Assembly (NCBI GenBank): GCA_030512335.1
Contig: JAULSU010000004.1
Location: 1,302,001 to 1,366,000, forward strand
Origin: Immersiella caudata
Taxonomy: Eukaryota > Ascomycota > Sordariomycetes > Sordariales > Lasiosphaeriaceae
Length of the DNA: 64,000 bases
Direction: 5' to 3'
Shown: positions 21,602-31,848 of the stretch, one piece after another
Position numbering within the stretch: position 1 is the stretch's first letter
Layout: every line of letters begins with the position of its first letter
Position numbers and translations under genes: made by a program
Notes under the pieces: generated by a model
Seen by the model: only the letters and a program-made list of their open reading frames with translations
Databases searched by the model: none
What the model was told of the DNA's origin: nothing

Positions 21602-24600
21602 ATGGGGAAGCTCATCCGTCTGGAGCTTTTCAGTGCGCTTCAACCCCCCTGGATTGCGCGACTCGCAGCTAACTGTTGCTACCAGACTTCAAGTCCTACA
21701 AGGGCCACCATACCCTCCTGTTTGGCGATTCCTACTTCACCTCCATCATCGGTCCCAATGGCTCGGGCAAGTCGAACTCGTGAGTCGCGCCGTTGATCGC
21801 GTTGTCCATGCCCCATTGTGCCAACTGACGTGTCCGTGCCATAATTCAGGATGGATGCGATATCCTTCGTCCTGGGTATCAAATCCTCACAACTCCGGTC
21901 AACACACCTTCGCGACCTGGTTTATCGCGGTCGGGTGATGAAAACGTCCAAGATTCAAGATGACGGGACTGCCGCGCCAGCAACAAACGGCGTTAACGGC
22001 CACGGAAACGGTGACGATGACGACACTTCCCAGAGGGCCTCGAGAAACGACCCCAAGACCGCGTGGGTGATGGCAGTGTACGAGGACGATGCAGGAGACG
22101 AGCAGAAGTGGAAGCGGAGCATCACGAGCGCTGGATCCAGCGAATACCGCATCAACGACCGCGTTGTCACCGCGCAGCAGTACAACGAGGCCCTCGAGGC
22201 GGAGAACATTCTGATCAAGGCCAAGAACTTCTTGGTGTTCCAGGGAGACGTCGAGGCTATTGCAGCGCAGACGCCGCAGGACCTGACAAGACTTATCGAA
22301 CAGATCTCGGGAAGCTTGGAGTACAAGGCGGAGTATGAGCGGCTTGAGGCAGAAGCTGAGAAGGCTGCGGAGAACCAGAATTTTCAGCTTGGTCGGAGGA
22401 GAGGAATCAACTCGGAGATCAAGCAGTATCAGGAGCAGAAGAAAGAAGCCGAGAACTTCCAGAAGAAGGAGCAGGAGAAAGATGAGGCCGTCATCACTCA
22501 CTTCCTGTGGAAGCTCTGGCACTTTCAGCGCGTGATGGACGAGTCGAGCGCCCAGATTCAGGAGCATCAAGAAAATCTTAAGGAGTTCCGTCGTAACGTC
22601 GCGGTTTTCGAGAGGAAGCTGGAAGCGGCTCGTAAGGACCAAGCCGCCACGGGACGGGAGGTCGGCAAAGTTGACCGGGCCATCAAGGCAAAGGAGCAAA
22701 GCATCGAGGACCGCGAAAACAGCCTGGTTCCCATCGACGAGAAGATCACTCAAAGCATGCAGAGCATGACAACATTGCGAAAAAGGCTAGACGATGTGTC
22801 CAAGGAACGCGATGCGCAAGCCGCCAGCATCAAGAAGTTGGAGAAGGATCTGGCCACCGTCGAGAAGTCTCAGCAGGTGTTCGAGAAGCAGTGGTCGGAG
22901 ACTTTACGGAAGCAAGGCAAAGAGCTCAGTGATGCTGACCGCAAGGAGCTCACCACGCTCCAGGCGGAAGCGATGAAGAAGTCAGCAGAAAACCGCACAA
23001 AGCTGGACAACCTCACGCGTCAACTAAAGAGCGATGAGGTGACGGTGAACAACCTCAAGGGCAAAATCGAGAATTTCGAGTCGGTCATGGCGGAACTGCG
23101 AACCGAAATCCAGGGTCTCAAGGACCGGAGGGACCAATGCAATGCAGAAGTCACTCAGGCGACTGCTGAAATGGATGAGAAAAAGAAAAAGTACGACGAG
23201 GCGCGGTCGTCGAGGACTCGGATCAACCAAGCACGCACCGCGCTGGAGGAGAAGTTGCAAGAGGCTCTCACCAAGTTGGAGACAGCCGAGAGTGGCCGAC
23301 GGCAGAACGAAAAGGAGAACAGGACGCGAAACACGGTTGCCGAGCTCAAGAGAACATATGATGGCGTTCGTGGGCGGGTGGCCGAGCTTTGCAAGCCTAA
23401 ACAAAAGAAGTACGACGAGGCCATCATAACGGCAATGGGGCGGGAATTCGATGCCGTTATTGTTGACACGGAGAAAACGGGCATGGATTGTGTGCAGCAC
23501 CTGAAGGAGCGGCGGCTGCCACCCTTGACATTCATTCCCCTCGACAACATCAAGGTCACCACGGGGAACTCGGCCGTCAAGGGAATCCCCGGGGCCCGGT
23601 TGACAATCGACACGATTGACTTCGACCCATCCCTCGAGCGAGCGATAGCGTACGCCTGCGGCGGGTCGGTCGTGTGCGACTCTATCCAGGTGGCCAAGGA
23701 CATCGTTTACCACAGGAAGATCCAGGTCAAGGCCGTGAGTATCGAAGGCCATGTTATCCACAAGGCAGGTACCATGACGGGCGGCCGTCTGCCAGACAGC
23801 AAAGGGGGCAATCGGCGCTTTGAAGAGCACGACATTCCAAATCTCCAGAAGATAGTCCACGACTGCCAGGAGCAGATCAAGGATCTCTCCCGCTCCGATT
23901 CGCACAGGGTTACCGAGGAGAATCTGGAGAAGGAGATTGGCAAGCTGCAGCGGCGGATCCACCTGCAAAACGGCGAACTGAAGGCCTTCAAGAAGAACAT
24001 TGACGACAAGGAGAAGGAGCTTGCACACCACGAACGGCAACTCGCAGAGTACGAGGTCAAGTTTGAGGAGAAGAATGGCGAACTTGAGCGCATGCGGGCA
24101 ACCGTTGACAAGTTCCAAAAGGCCATTTCCGACGTCGAAAACAAGATCTTCGCCGGATTCTGCAAGAGGTTAGGATACGAGAACATCCAAGCGTACAATG
24201 CCCAACAAGGCAGTCTCGACCAAGAAGCAGCGCAGAAGCGCCAGGACTTCAAATTGCAAAAGGATCGCATCCAGAGCAACCTTAACTGGGACAGGTCGCA
24301 GCACAAGGCCACCGAGACCAGGGTGAAAACCATGCAGGACAATCTTAACCGCCTCAAGAAAGACGTTGTCGCTTTGGAGAGGGAAAAGTCCGACATCGAA
24401 GAAGCCTTGAAGTCGGACCAAGACGAACTCGACGCGCTCCAAGAGACATTGGAGGAACTGAGAGCCGAGCATGCCGAAAAGGCCAAGAAGGTCGCTGAGG
24501 CAAAGCAAGACCTCCAGAAAAAGAATAAGGACATCGAAGGCAGGCTAAAGGAGGTCAGCGCTCTGGAGGCGATCGTGCAGAAGCACAGCATAGGGAAACT

Positions 24601-25653
24601 TGCCGTGCTAAGAAAATGCAAGCTTGAGCAAATACAGATACCCCTTAACGCGGGGTCTCTGGACAACATTCCCAACGAGGACACGTTGATCCGCCCACCG
24701 CCACAACCGAGGAATGAGGACGAAATGGACGTGGACGTCGATGATGAGGAGGCCGAGGCTGAGGCTGAAGCACAAGTGCTCGAAGCGGCCTTGGACGACT
24801 ACGGCATCGAGATCGACTTCGATAATCTCGACGAAGATCTCAAGAATGTAAGTCAATCCCCAACTCTCATACCCAGCACAAGTTTGTTGACATGAATACA
24901 GTCCGACGATGACGACCTCGACGAGAAACTGCAGGAAAAGATCAAGGCCCTGGAGACCGAGCTCGGAAAGCTCAACCCCAACATGCGCGCTATCGAGCGC
25001 CTGGAGTCTGTCAAATCTCGTCTTGAGTCAACTGAGAAGGAATTCGAAGACTCCCGTGCGACCCTCAAGGCCGCACGCGAGGCCTTCGCTGAGGTCAAAG
25101 AGATGCGTTTCGAGCTCTTCAACAAGGCCTTCACCCACATCCACGAGCAAATCACCCACGTTTACAAGGAACTCACGCGCTCCGACGCCTACCCCATCGG
25201 CGGCCAAGCGTACCTCGATATCGAGCAGGACACCGACACCCCCTACTTGTCCGGCATCAAGTACACCGCCATGCCCCCGCTCAAGCGCTTCCGCGACATG
25301 GAGCATCTCTCCGGTGGTGAAAAGACCATGGCCGCGCTCGCCTTGCTATTTGCCATCCACAGCTACCAGCCTAGTCCCTTCTTCGTACTAGACGAGGTCG
25401 ACGCGGCGCTAGACAATGCGAACGTAGAGAAGATCAAGAAGTACATTCGCGAGCACGCCGGACCGGGAATGCAGTTCATCGTCATCAGCCTAAAGGCTGG
25501 ATTGTTCCAGGACAGCGAGAGTCTGGTGGGCGTGTATCGTGATCAGGACGTGAACAGCTCGAGGACGTTGACGCTGGATGTGAGTTTCCTTACCCATCAC
25601 AATCATGATTTGAGATTACTAACGGCCGTCTGCAGCTTCGAAAGTATGCTTAA
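21602..25653 (+). CDS. SMC1: Structural maintenance of chromosomes protein 1 (cohesin)
   Basis: Five exons: 21602-21632, 21686-21779, 21850-24847, 24902-25579 and 25636-25653 (introns 53, 70, 54 and 56 bp), 1272 aa, normal for SMC1. With SMC3 and kleisin it forms the cohesin ring. The N-terminal head has the Walker A IIGPNGSGKSN (residues 31-41), split over exons 1-3, then MDAISFVLGIKSSQLRS. The Q-loop-side sequence VFQGDVEAIAAQ follows. Long heptad-rich coiled coils flank a hinge (about residues 500-670), with HVIHKAGTMTGG just after it. The C-terminal head has the signature LSGGEKTMAALALLFAIHS (about 1176) and Walker B/D-loop FFVLDEVDAALDNAN (about 1205). The last exon is only 18 nt and completes the ending DLRKYA. 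An N/G/D-rich insert of about 25 residues sits near residue 90. SMC1 rather than SMC3 is shown by the VFQGDVE context and the ending. Confidence 0.96.
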
Positions 25654-26669
25654 TAGCTTGGGTGATACCTACGGAATGAGGACTGGGTAGTAAGAGTGAG
25701 AGCAAGCGGTGGGAAGGACAACGAAGGAGCTGGGCTGTTTGATATGAGCGGGCGAATGAGCGGGAACGCAACGGATGGACGAGGGCTGCTTTGAAGTTGG
25801 TTGACGGATGGACGGATGGATGTACAGAATTGAGACACCTTTTTTGCGCGCTTCTGAGTTTTGGTTGGCAGGTTGCTTTTGGCAGGCGAGGGAAAGTACG
25901 GCAAGGCAAGGCAAGCGAACGTTTTCGAGCGTTTTTCTCTTCCGAGGAGCGAGCGAGATGACCTGGGTCTGTTCCGCTCCAATTGAGTGTACCGATATGG
26001 CAGTATAACGAAGTCTTATTCACTTTCTTCAAGCCTATTCAGCAATTCCATGGCACACTTGCTTACAGTGGTTTGGCTCTTTTGTATTTTGGGTGTTTCT
26101 CTCTGGGTGTATGCGCTTGCGTACGGGTATCTAGCTGTATGAACGGGAAAGGAGCAATATTACCATGATTGCTCGCCACCAGACAGGAAACAGGAAGGCA
26201 TTTTATCTACTCCCACCTTTGTTGACCCATCCCATTCCATCCCATTCCATCCCATTCCATCCCGTCCCATTCCCGGCCTTACTGTGCGTGATAGCCACGG
26301 CTGCTCATCCTCTTCCAAGGTGATATCTGCGTGACCGCTCAACGTTTGCCGTGAATCCCGCTGAACATTTTACCATCTGCGAGGGGTAACTCCTCCCCTC
26401 CCCCAAACCGAGGAAACAACATTGTGTCCCTCGGGCTCCTGTCCCCTCGCAAGGCACTGATCCTTTCGGGCCTGAGGGGGTATCGCCAACCTACTGGGAT
26501 GGAGCTATGACGAGGAGTGGGTCGTAAGCAGTGTAATGAAGCGCAAATGTGAGATCCAGTATACGTGGTACAGTCGTCTTCCAGGAGTGTTCCACTGAGT
26601 AAGCCTGTGTGATTGCGGCTTCTTACGTCTCGGCGCTGCGCTTAAGGTGTACTTGCGAGTGTAGACGCA
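25654..26669. other. Intergenic region between convergent SMC1 and TFA1
   Basis: About 1.0 kb with both 3' ends. It holds GGATGGACGGATGGATG repeats at 25805-25822 and the CCCATTCCAT decamer array near 26231-26260. No gene or RNA is recognised. Confidence 0.6.
26231..26260. repeat. CCCATTCCAT tandem decamer repeat
   Basis: Three perfect 10-bp units flanked by degenerate partial units on each side (about 26226-26274). It lies in the 3' region between SMC1 and TFA1. Confidence 0.85.
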
Positions 26670-27674
26670 TCACACTACGTCTTCAAACTCAAGGTCATCG
26701 TCGTCGTCATCACCTTCCACCTTGATTCCGGCGGACGTGGGGAGGTCCAGGTCGATACCAGGGTCGGCTGTCTCAAGCTTTACCCTCTTGGCGGGCGCCC
26801 CGTCTTCCTCTTCCTCGTTTTCAGCGAATTTTGACTTAGTTAGTACGGAGCTTTCTGTCATCCAGATCGGCAGGGCGTTTTCACGCAGCAAGCGCTCCTT
26901 CCGCTTTCGGCTCTCGATGTTTTCCTGCTCGTCCGTGCCGTCTGTGATGATGACGGACATGGTCTTGGGACCGGTGTTGGCCAAGCCCTTGACGGCGGAG
27001 GGCTTGTTGAGAGTAGTGTCGACTGGGATGCTGGCGAGTACCTCGTGGATAGCTTCGCGGACTATAGGGCGCGCGACAGCAATGGCTTTGTCGAAGTTGC
27101 ACTCGGGGACGACGACCTTATCGACTTCTTGAAGCATGTCGGTCATGAATTTGAACTGGTTGTTCATCCGCGAGAGCTGCTGGTGGCCGGGGGCCTCGCG
27201 CTCCTTGGATCGAGCTAGGAGTGAGCCGCAGCGCTGGCAGACGAACCCCTCTGCGCCGACCGAATCGAGTACCTCCATCTGAGTCCACTGCGCTTTGCAT
27301 CGGGGGCATGAATACTCCTTGTTCTCATCCTGGGGCTTTGCGATGCTCTGCATATCCTTGTCCGTCTTGTATACTCGCCATTTGATGGCGTCGATGGTTT
27401 GTCGGTAATCGATGTAGTAGTAGGTGCGGTTGATGGGGCGTGTCTTGCCAGCTTGGACTTCGGGACGCGTGTGGACGACGAGAAATCTGGCGTCCCGCAA
27501 CGAGGCGCAATGCTTGTGCAGGTCCTTAAGATTAATCTTCATCAGGTAGGCGAGGTCGTCATCGCGTAGGGCTGAGTGCGTCACCAGCGCCTCGATGATC
27601 AGGATCTCCTGCGTGGAACAGAACGCCCGCATCACCGACCGCACCAGCGTCTGGGCCGTCTGGGTGGCATCCAT
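26670..27674 (-). CDS. TFA1: Transcription initiation factor IIE subunit alpha
   Basis: Single exon, 334 aa. TFIIE alpha joins the RNA polymerase II pre-initiation complex and recruits and stimulates TFIIH. The N-terminal winged helix (about residues 10-105) includes EILIIEALVTHSALRDDDLA and the typical YYYIDYRQTIDAIKWR. A C4 zinc ribbon follows with CPRC and CQRC (Cys 123, 126, 146, 149). The C-terminal part is mixed-charge and ends in an acidic DDDDDLEFED, as in other family members, where it contacts TFIIH. At 334 residues it is shorter than yeast Tfa1 (482), the difference being in the C-terminal tail. It is divergent from the X-family polymerase gene. Assignment is firm from the winged helix plus zinc ribbon. 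Confidence 0.94.
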   Translation of the reverse strand: MDATQTAQTLVRSVMRAFCSTQEILIIEALVTHSALRDDDLAYLMKINLKDLHKHCASLRDARFLVVHTRPEVQAGKTRPINRTYYYIDYRQTIDAIKWRVYKTDKDMQSIAKPQDENKEYSCPRCKAQWTQMEVLDSVGAEGFVCQRCGSLLARSKEREAPGHQQLSRMNNQFKFMTDMLQEVDKVVVPECNFDKAIAVARPIVREAIHEVLASIPVDTTLNKPSAVKGLANTGPKTMSVIITDGTDEQENIESRKRKERLLRENALPIWMTESSVLTKSKFAENEEEEDGAPAKRVKLETADPGIDLDLPTSAGIKVEGDDDDDDLEFEDVV

Positions 27675-28606
27675 CTTTGCTTCTCTTTCCCGTCGGCCGT
27701 GGGGGTCGGTTGTGCGGTTGCAGTCCGGCTCCGTCTCCGTCTTCCACGCAGAGGAGAGAAAGAGTTGGAGCAGATGGTTGCCATTCGCGAGGCTGATGAT
27801 TCAGATCGATCTGAAGCCCCACAAAAAAACACAGTGCGAGTTTCGTTTATGAAGAGGAACGACAAAGCTTGTTTGCAGATACCGTCCAAGCCGCACTGTA
27901 TTCGCTCTTTGTCATTCTGCTCCGCACCTGCGGTTCTGATGAGGGCCTCAATATTTAGTTACCGGCATACGGCATCTTTCTAGGCTTTCTAATTGCTATA
28001 TGGATATACGTAACCGACATGTATCTCCCTTACCTTGCATCGAGAGAGTTTCCACGTTGTATTCGCCGAAAGCATAGAAGAAGCCTAAGAATGCAAGCGA
28101 TGCCGACCCTGCGGCCAATGGAACCCCCGCCTGTCTTTGGATATTTTCTAAATGCGCTCCGTATATTTATTTCGCGCAATGAAGTTTGTTAGTTGTCAAT
28201 CAGAAGATTTCTCAAACGCTCCCCAGATGGTCGTCTGATAACTCTGACCCTAACCCCAATCCTTTGGTATGAGGAGTGGGTTCAACATGGAATCATTTGG
28301 CGGGATGTGACTTGCAGCACCTGCACGTCGAACAAAGACTCCATGCGGGTGGACGGCGCCGCTACTGGATTCGTCAGAATACCACGCTCAAGAGCGGGCC
28401 ATCTTTAGGCCACTTACTGTGACGCCCTCCATTCCACGATTTTGGGCTCCAACGTCATCAATCTCGCTCTTTGGTTTCTTGTTCGTTCAGTTTCTCCATC
28501 ACGTCGGATATCTCCACTCCTGCCATGTCTTGCCATACGACAGTGCCTGTGATGAGTTTCGGGATGCCCTTTGCGTCACCAAAGCAATCTCCCCGATGAA
28601 TACGAG
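27675..28606. promoter_or_regulatory. Divergent upstream region TFA1 / POL4
   Basis: 932 bp between divergent starts. It contains a telobox-like GACCCTAACCCC near 28245-28256, some 350 bp before the polymerase start. No clear TATA element or extra gene is seen. Confidence 0.5.
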
Positions 28607-30448
28607 ATGGCCCTCAAATTTCCCATCATTTTCCTTCTCCCCGCCAACCTCGAGGCTGATGAATTACATGAGTTGGAGAACCAAATACCGACACTCACCT
28701 TCGACATCAACGAGGCTGAGATAGTTCTGGGCAAAATTGGCCGGAAGCAGCGCGCTTTGTTTGAGCTGAGGAAACACAAATTGGCAACCGAGGAAGTGGC
28801 CAGCTCCAAGGATGAAGCCGATTCACCCAGACGCAAGCGCGCTAGGACAGGCCCTCACTCAGATGCCATCTCAGATACGGCGTCTGACGACACGGGATCT
28901 GATGGCGAAGCCGCAGGCGATCCAGCGTTGATCACAGTAGTGAAGCTTGCCTGGTTTGAGGACTCCCTGAAGGCGGACAAGGTGTTGCCTTTGGACGAAT
29001 ACATGGTTTACAGGGGACGCAAGGTCTCAGCAGCCCCGTCAACCCCGTCAACCCCTGTGAAGCTTCCGGCAACGCCATCGCAGAGAGCAGAGGACATACT
29101 CAAGCGCGCTATGGCAGACTCTGGGTCATCTCCCTTGTCACAAAGATCATCCTACGGGCCGGGAAGAAGGGGAGGCGAGCCAAGCCATCGTCCCGCGAAG
29201 CCTGCTTTGCTGAGGCAGTCGACAACGGAGCACGATATCGATGTCCACCTCCCACCAATCCCAGAATACCTGCACACCACGTACTCATGCCAGCGCCCAA
29301 CGCCAACCCATCCCCCCAACGAGCTATTCATCGAGCAGCTCATAAAGATCCGTACGGCAAGGACGCTAACAGGCGATAAAATCGGCGTGAGAGCCTACTC
29401 GAGCGCCATTGCGACACTTTCTGCTTATCCTTATACCCTCTCCAGCGCCCAAGGTAAGCCCCCATCCAGTGCCATCTAGAGTCATGACTTAGACCTTTTA
29501 GAAGTTGCAAGGCTCCCTGGCTGTGGCGCAAAAATCGCCCTGCTCTTCCAGGAGTTCAAAGAGTCTGGTTCGGTCCAAGAAGCCAAGGAAGACGAATCCG
29601 ACCCCAAACTCGCCGTTCTCAAGCTCTTCTACGAAATCTGGGGCGTCGCTGAGACAACTGCTCGTGAATTCTACAACAAAGGCTGGCGCGACATGGACGA
29701 CATCATCGAGTATGGCTGGGACGGCCTAACTCGGGTCCAGCAAATCGGTGTTAAATACCACGACGAATTCCAGCTCAAGATCCCCCGCCCTGAAGTAGAA
29801 GCCATTTCCAACACAATTCTCCAGTACGCGAACAAGATCCGTAAAGGGTTTCAGATGGTGATTGTGGGCGGCTACCGGCGGGGAAAGCTCGAGAGCGGTG
29901 ACGTTGACGTGGTGCTAAGCCATCCGGATGACTCCGCGACGCACAATTTCGTAGAGAGGATTGTCGTCAGTCTGGAACAGGACAAGTACATCACGCACAC
30001 CCTGACGCTCAGTACTAAGAATAGTGAGCGGGGGCAGCTGCCTGTGAGCTGGAAGGGGAACGAGAAGAAAGCAGGGACCGGTTTTGATACCCTAGACAAG
30101 GCGCTGGTGGTGTGGCAAGATCCAAAGTGGACGACAGGCGAGCCGAAGAATCCAAACCCGCATCGACGGGTGGATATCATCATCAGTCCATGGAAGACAG
30201 CAGGGTGTGCAGTTTTGGGGTGGACGAGTGGGACGACATTCCAGAGGGATCTACGGCGGTACTGTAAGAAGGAGCGGTCGTTGAAGTTTGATAGCAGCGG
30301 CATTCGCAGCCGCGTGGATGGGTCTTCGGTTGATTTGGAGAGTGGTCCGGATGGGAAACCGGCTCCGGATATGCTGACGGCGGAGCGCCGGGTGTTCGCC
30401 GGACTGGAGTTGGAATATCGGCCGCCGGAAGAGCGGTGCACGGGATGA
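28607..30448 (+). CDS. POL4: X-family DNA polymerase with BRCT domain (Pol4/mu/lambda-like)
   Basis: Two exons: 28607-29453 and 29502-30448, with a 48-bp intron, giving 597 aa. Such enzymes fill gaps in non-homologous end joining and base excision repair. The N terminus (about 1-125) looks like a BRCT domain (FPIIFLLPANLEADELHE ... VVKLAWFEDSLK), broken by an acidic, low-complexity insert. An S/T/P-rich linker leads to the 8-kDa and helix-hairpin-helix parts (VARLPGCGAKIALLFQEF; RVQQIGVKYHDEF). The palm has GGYRRGKLESGDVDVVLSHP with the two metal-binding aspartates, and the third in RRVDIIISPW. The end is RPPEERCTG, lying in a 16-bp tandem repeat. The start was set at MALKFPIIF, which leaves only a few residues before the BRCT fold; an upstream exon cannot be ruled out. 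Mu versus lambda type is not decided. Confidence 0.9.
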
Positions 30449-30462
30449 GCGGTGCACGGGAT
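30431..30462. repeat. 16-bp tandem duplication across the POL4 stop codon
   Basis: GAGCGGTGCACGGGAT occurs twice head-to-tail, followed by a partial third copy (GAGCGCTGG). The first copy encodes the last residues ERCTG and runs into the TGA. Since 16 is not a multiple of 3, copy-number change would alter the reading frame downstream of the repeat. Confidence 0.95.
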
Positions 30463-31030
30463 GAGCGCTGGACTACGAAATGGTGCAATACCCCTTGCGA
30501 TCATCACCATCCAAATGGTTGGCCCTGAAGGAACCCAGCACAGCGGGAGTACCCGCTAACGCCAGTGTCAGCATCCTGCCAGATCCAGCGTCCATCGAAA
30601 TCGCCAAGCCAGGCACGCAGCACATCGACACCTCCCTCCTCAAATTCCAAACAAAACACCAAGATGAACATGATGGAATCGCAAAGAAAGCTGAATGGAA
30701 GCCTTCGGTCACTTTTTGCTCCCGCAGCTCGGCAGACGGCGTGATTTCTGGCCCAGTCCAGCCTCACCCTAGCTCCTCATTGGCCACCAAGACGGGACGA
30801 TGGAGACCCGGGGCAATTGAACACCGCAGCTCCGCTCCTCGTCCCTGTAACCCCACGAAACGCTAAATGCGCAGGCCAGGCGACGGGGGATGATTGCGTG
30901 TCATGGACTTTTGAAGCCGAGCTACGCATTACTTATATCTGCTCAGCTAGCCTCAACACCACAAACAACCATCACCAACCCACTCAACTAAGCTTCTTTC
31001 TGATTCGAGATCTCACCGTCCTCAGTCAAT
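30449..31030. promoter_or_regulatory. Spacer POL4 to MGST3-like gene
   Basis: 582 bp that should hold the POL4 3' UTR and the promoter of the MAPEG gene. The last 120 bp is C/A-rich (CAACCATCACCAACCCACTC), as in fungal leaders. A CTTATATCTG at 30931-30940 is a weak TATA candidate. Confidence 0.5.
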
Positions 31031-31583
31031 ATGACCATCACACTCCCCGCTGAATACGGGTATGTGTTTCTCTCTATCAACACTGAACCGTAGCATGAAC
31101 TCACACCACCCAGCGCTGTCCTCCTCGCCGCTACCTCTACCTTCTTCGTGAACGTATACCACTCTGGTCTCACCTCAAAGAAGCGTAAGGCCGCTGGTAT
31201 TGCGTATCCCACCGCGTACGCCAGCACCGAGCTCGCCGACAAAGACCCTAAGGCTCACGCCTTCAATTGTGGTACGTACTCATCTCTATAAACTGTCATC
31301 ATGGAAGCATTGACCAACAAAAATAGCCCAACGCGCCCACAACAACTTCACCGAGTCCCTGACTCCCTTCCTGGGCGCCCTGCTCATCACCGGCCTGCGC
31401 TTCCCCGTGGCCGCGGCGTACGCTGGTGGCCTCTGGTCTCTTGGCCGTGCGTGGTACGCCCACGGATACGTCTCGAATGGGCCCAAGGGGCGCATGGTCG
31501 GATCGCTGATCGCGACGCTGGTTGACATTGGCTTGAAGCTGGCCGCGGCGTATACAAGCGTCATGTTTGTGTTGGAGAAGTGA
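31031..31583 (+). CDS. MAPEG protein, microsomal glutathione S-transferase 3-like
   Basis: Three exons: 31031-31059, 31114-31271 and 31327-31583 (introns 54 and 55 bp), 147 aa, normal for the family. MAPEG proteins are four-span trimers of the ER or outer mitochondrial membrane that conjugate glutathione to, or reduce, lipophilic substrates. The start MTITLPAEYGAVLL matches the short N terminus of MGST3-type proteins. The family signature FNCAQRAHNNFTE (FNxxQRxHxN) straddles the second junction, which confirms the splicing. Hydrophobic stretches are seen at VLLAATSTFFVNVYHSG, LGALLITGLRFPVAAAYAGG and MVGSLIATLVDIGLKLAAAY. It converges on the kelch gene with 265 bp between stops. The physiological substrate is unknown. 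Confidence 0.92.
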
Positions 31584-31848
31584 GTGATCAAAGGGGAAAT
31601 GTAAATAATGTACCGTGTATAAAAGTCATACTTCATCTTCTTGATATGATATCTGTGGCTTTGTACATGTGTGGAAACTAGCATCCAAACTAAAATCTAT
31701 ATTCTTGTGTGTCGTAAATATTCCCTGTTGAACATCAGCAGGCGCTCATTAGTCGTGTGTCGTTGCTGCATATCGTATCGAATCTCGTCCGTCATTCAAA
31801 TCATTCATCGTGCAAAACACCACGAGAGGGGTTCCCAGCCGGCCGAGT

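Noticed and set aside
23024..24684. Long antisense open frames (325-364 codons) inside SMC1
   Set aside because: They mirror coiled-coil codons of SMC1 (Leu/Phe-rich shadows) and have no independent evidence.
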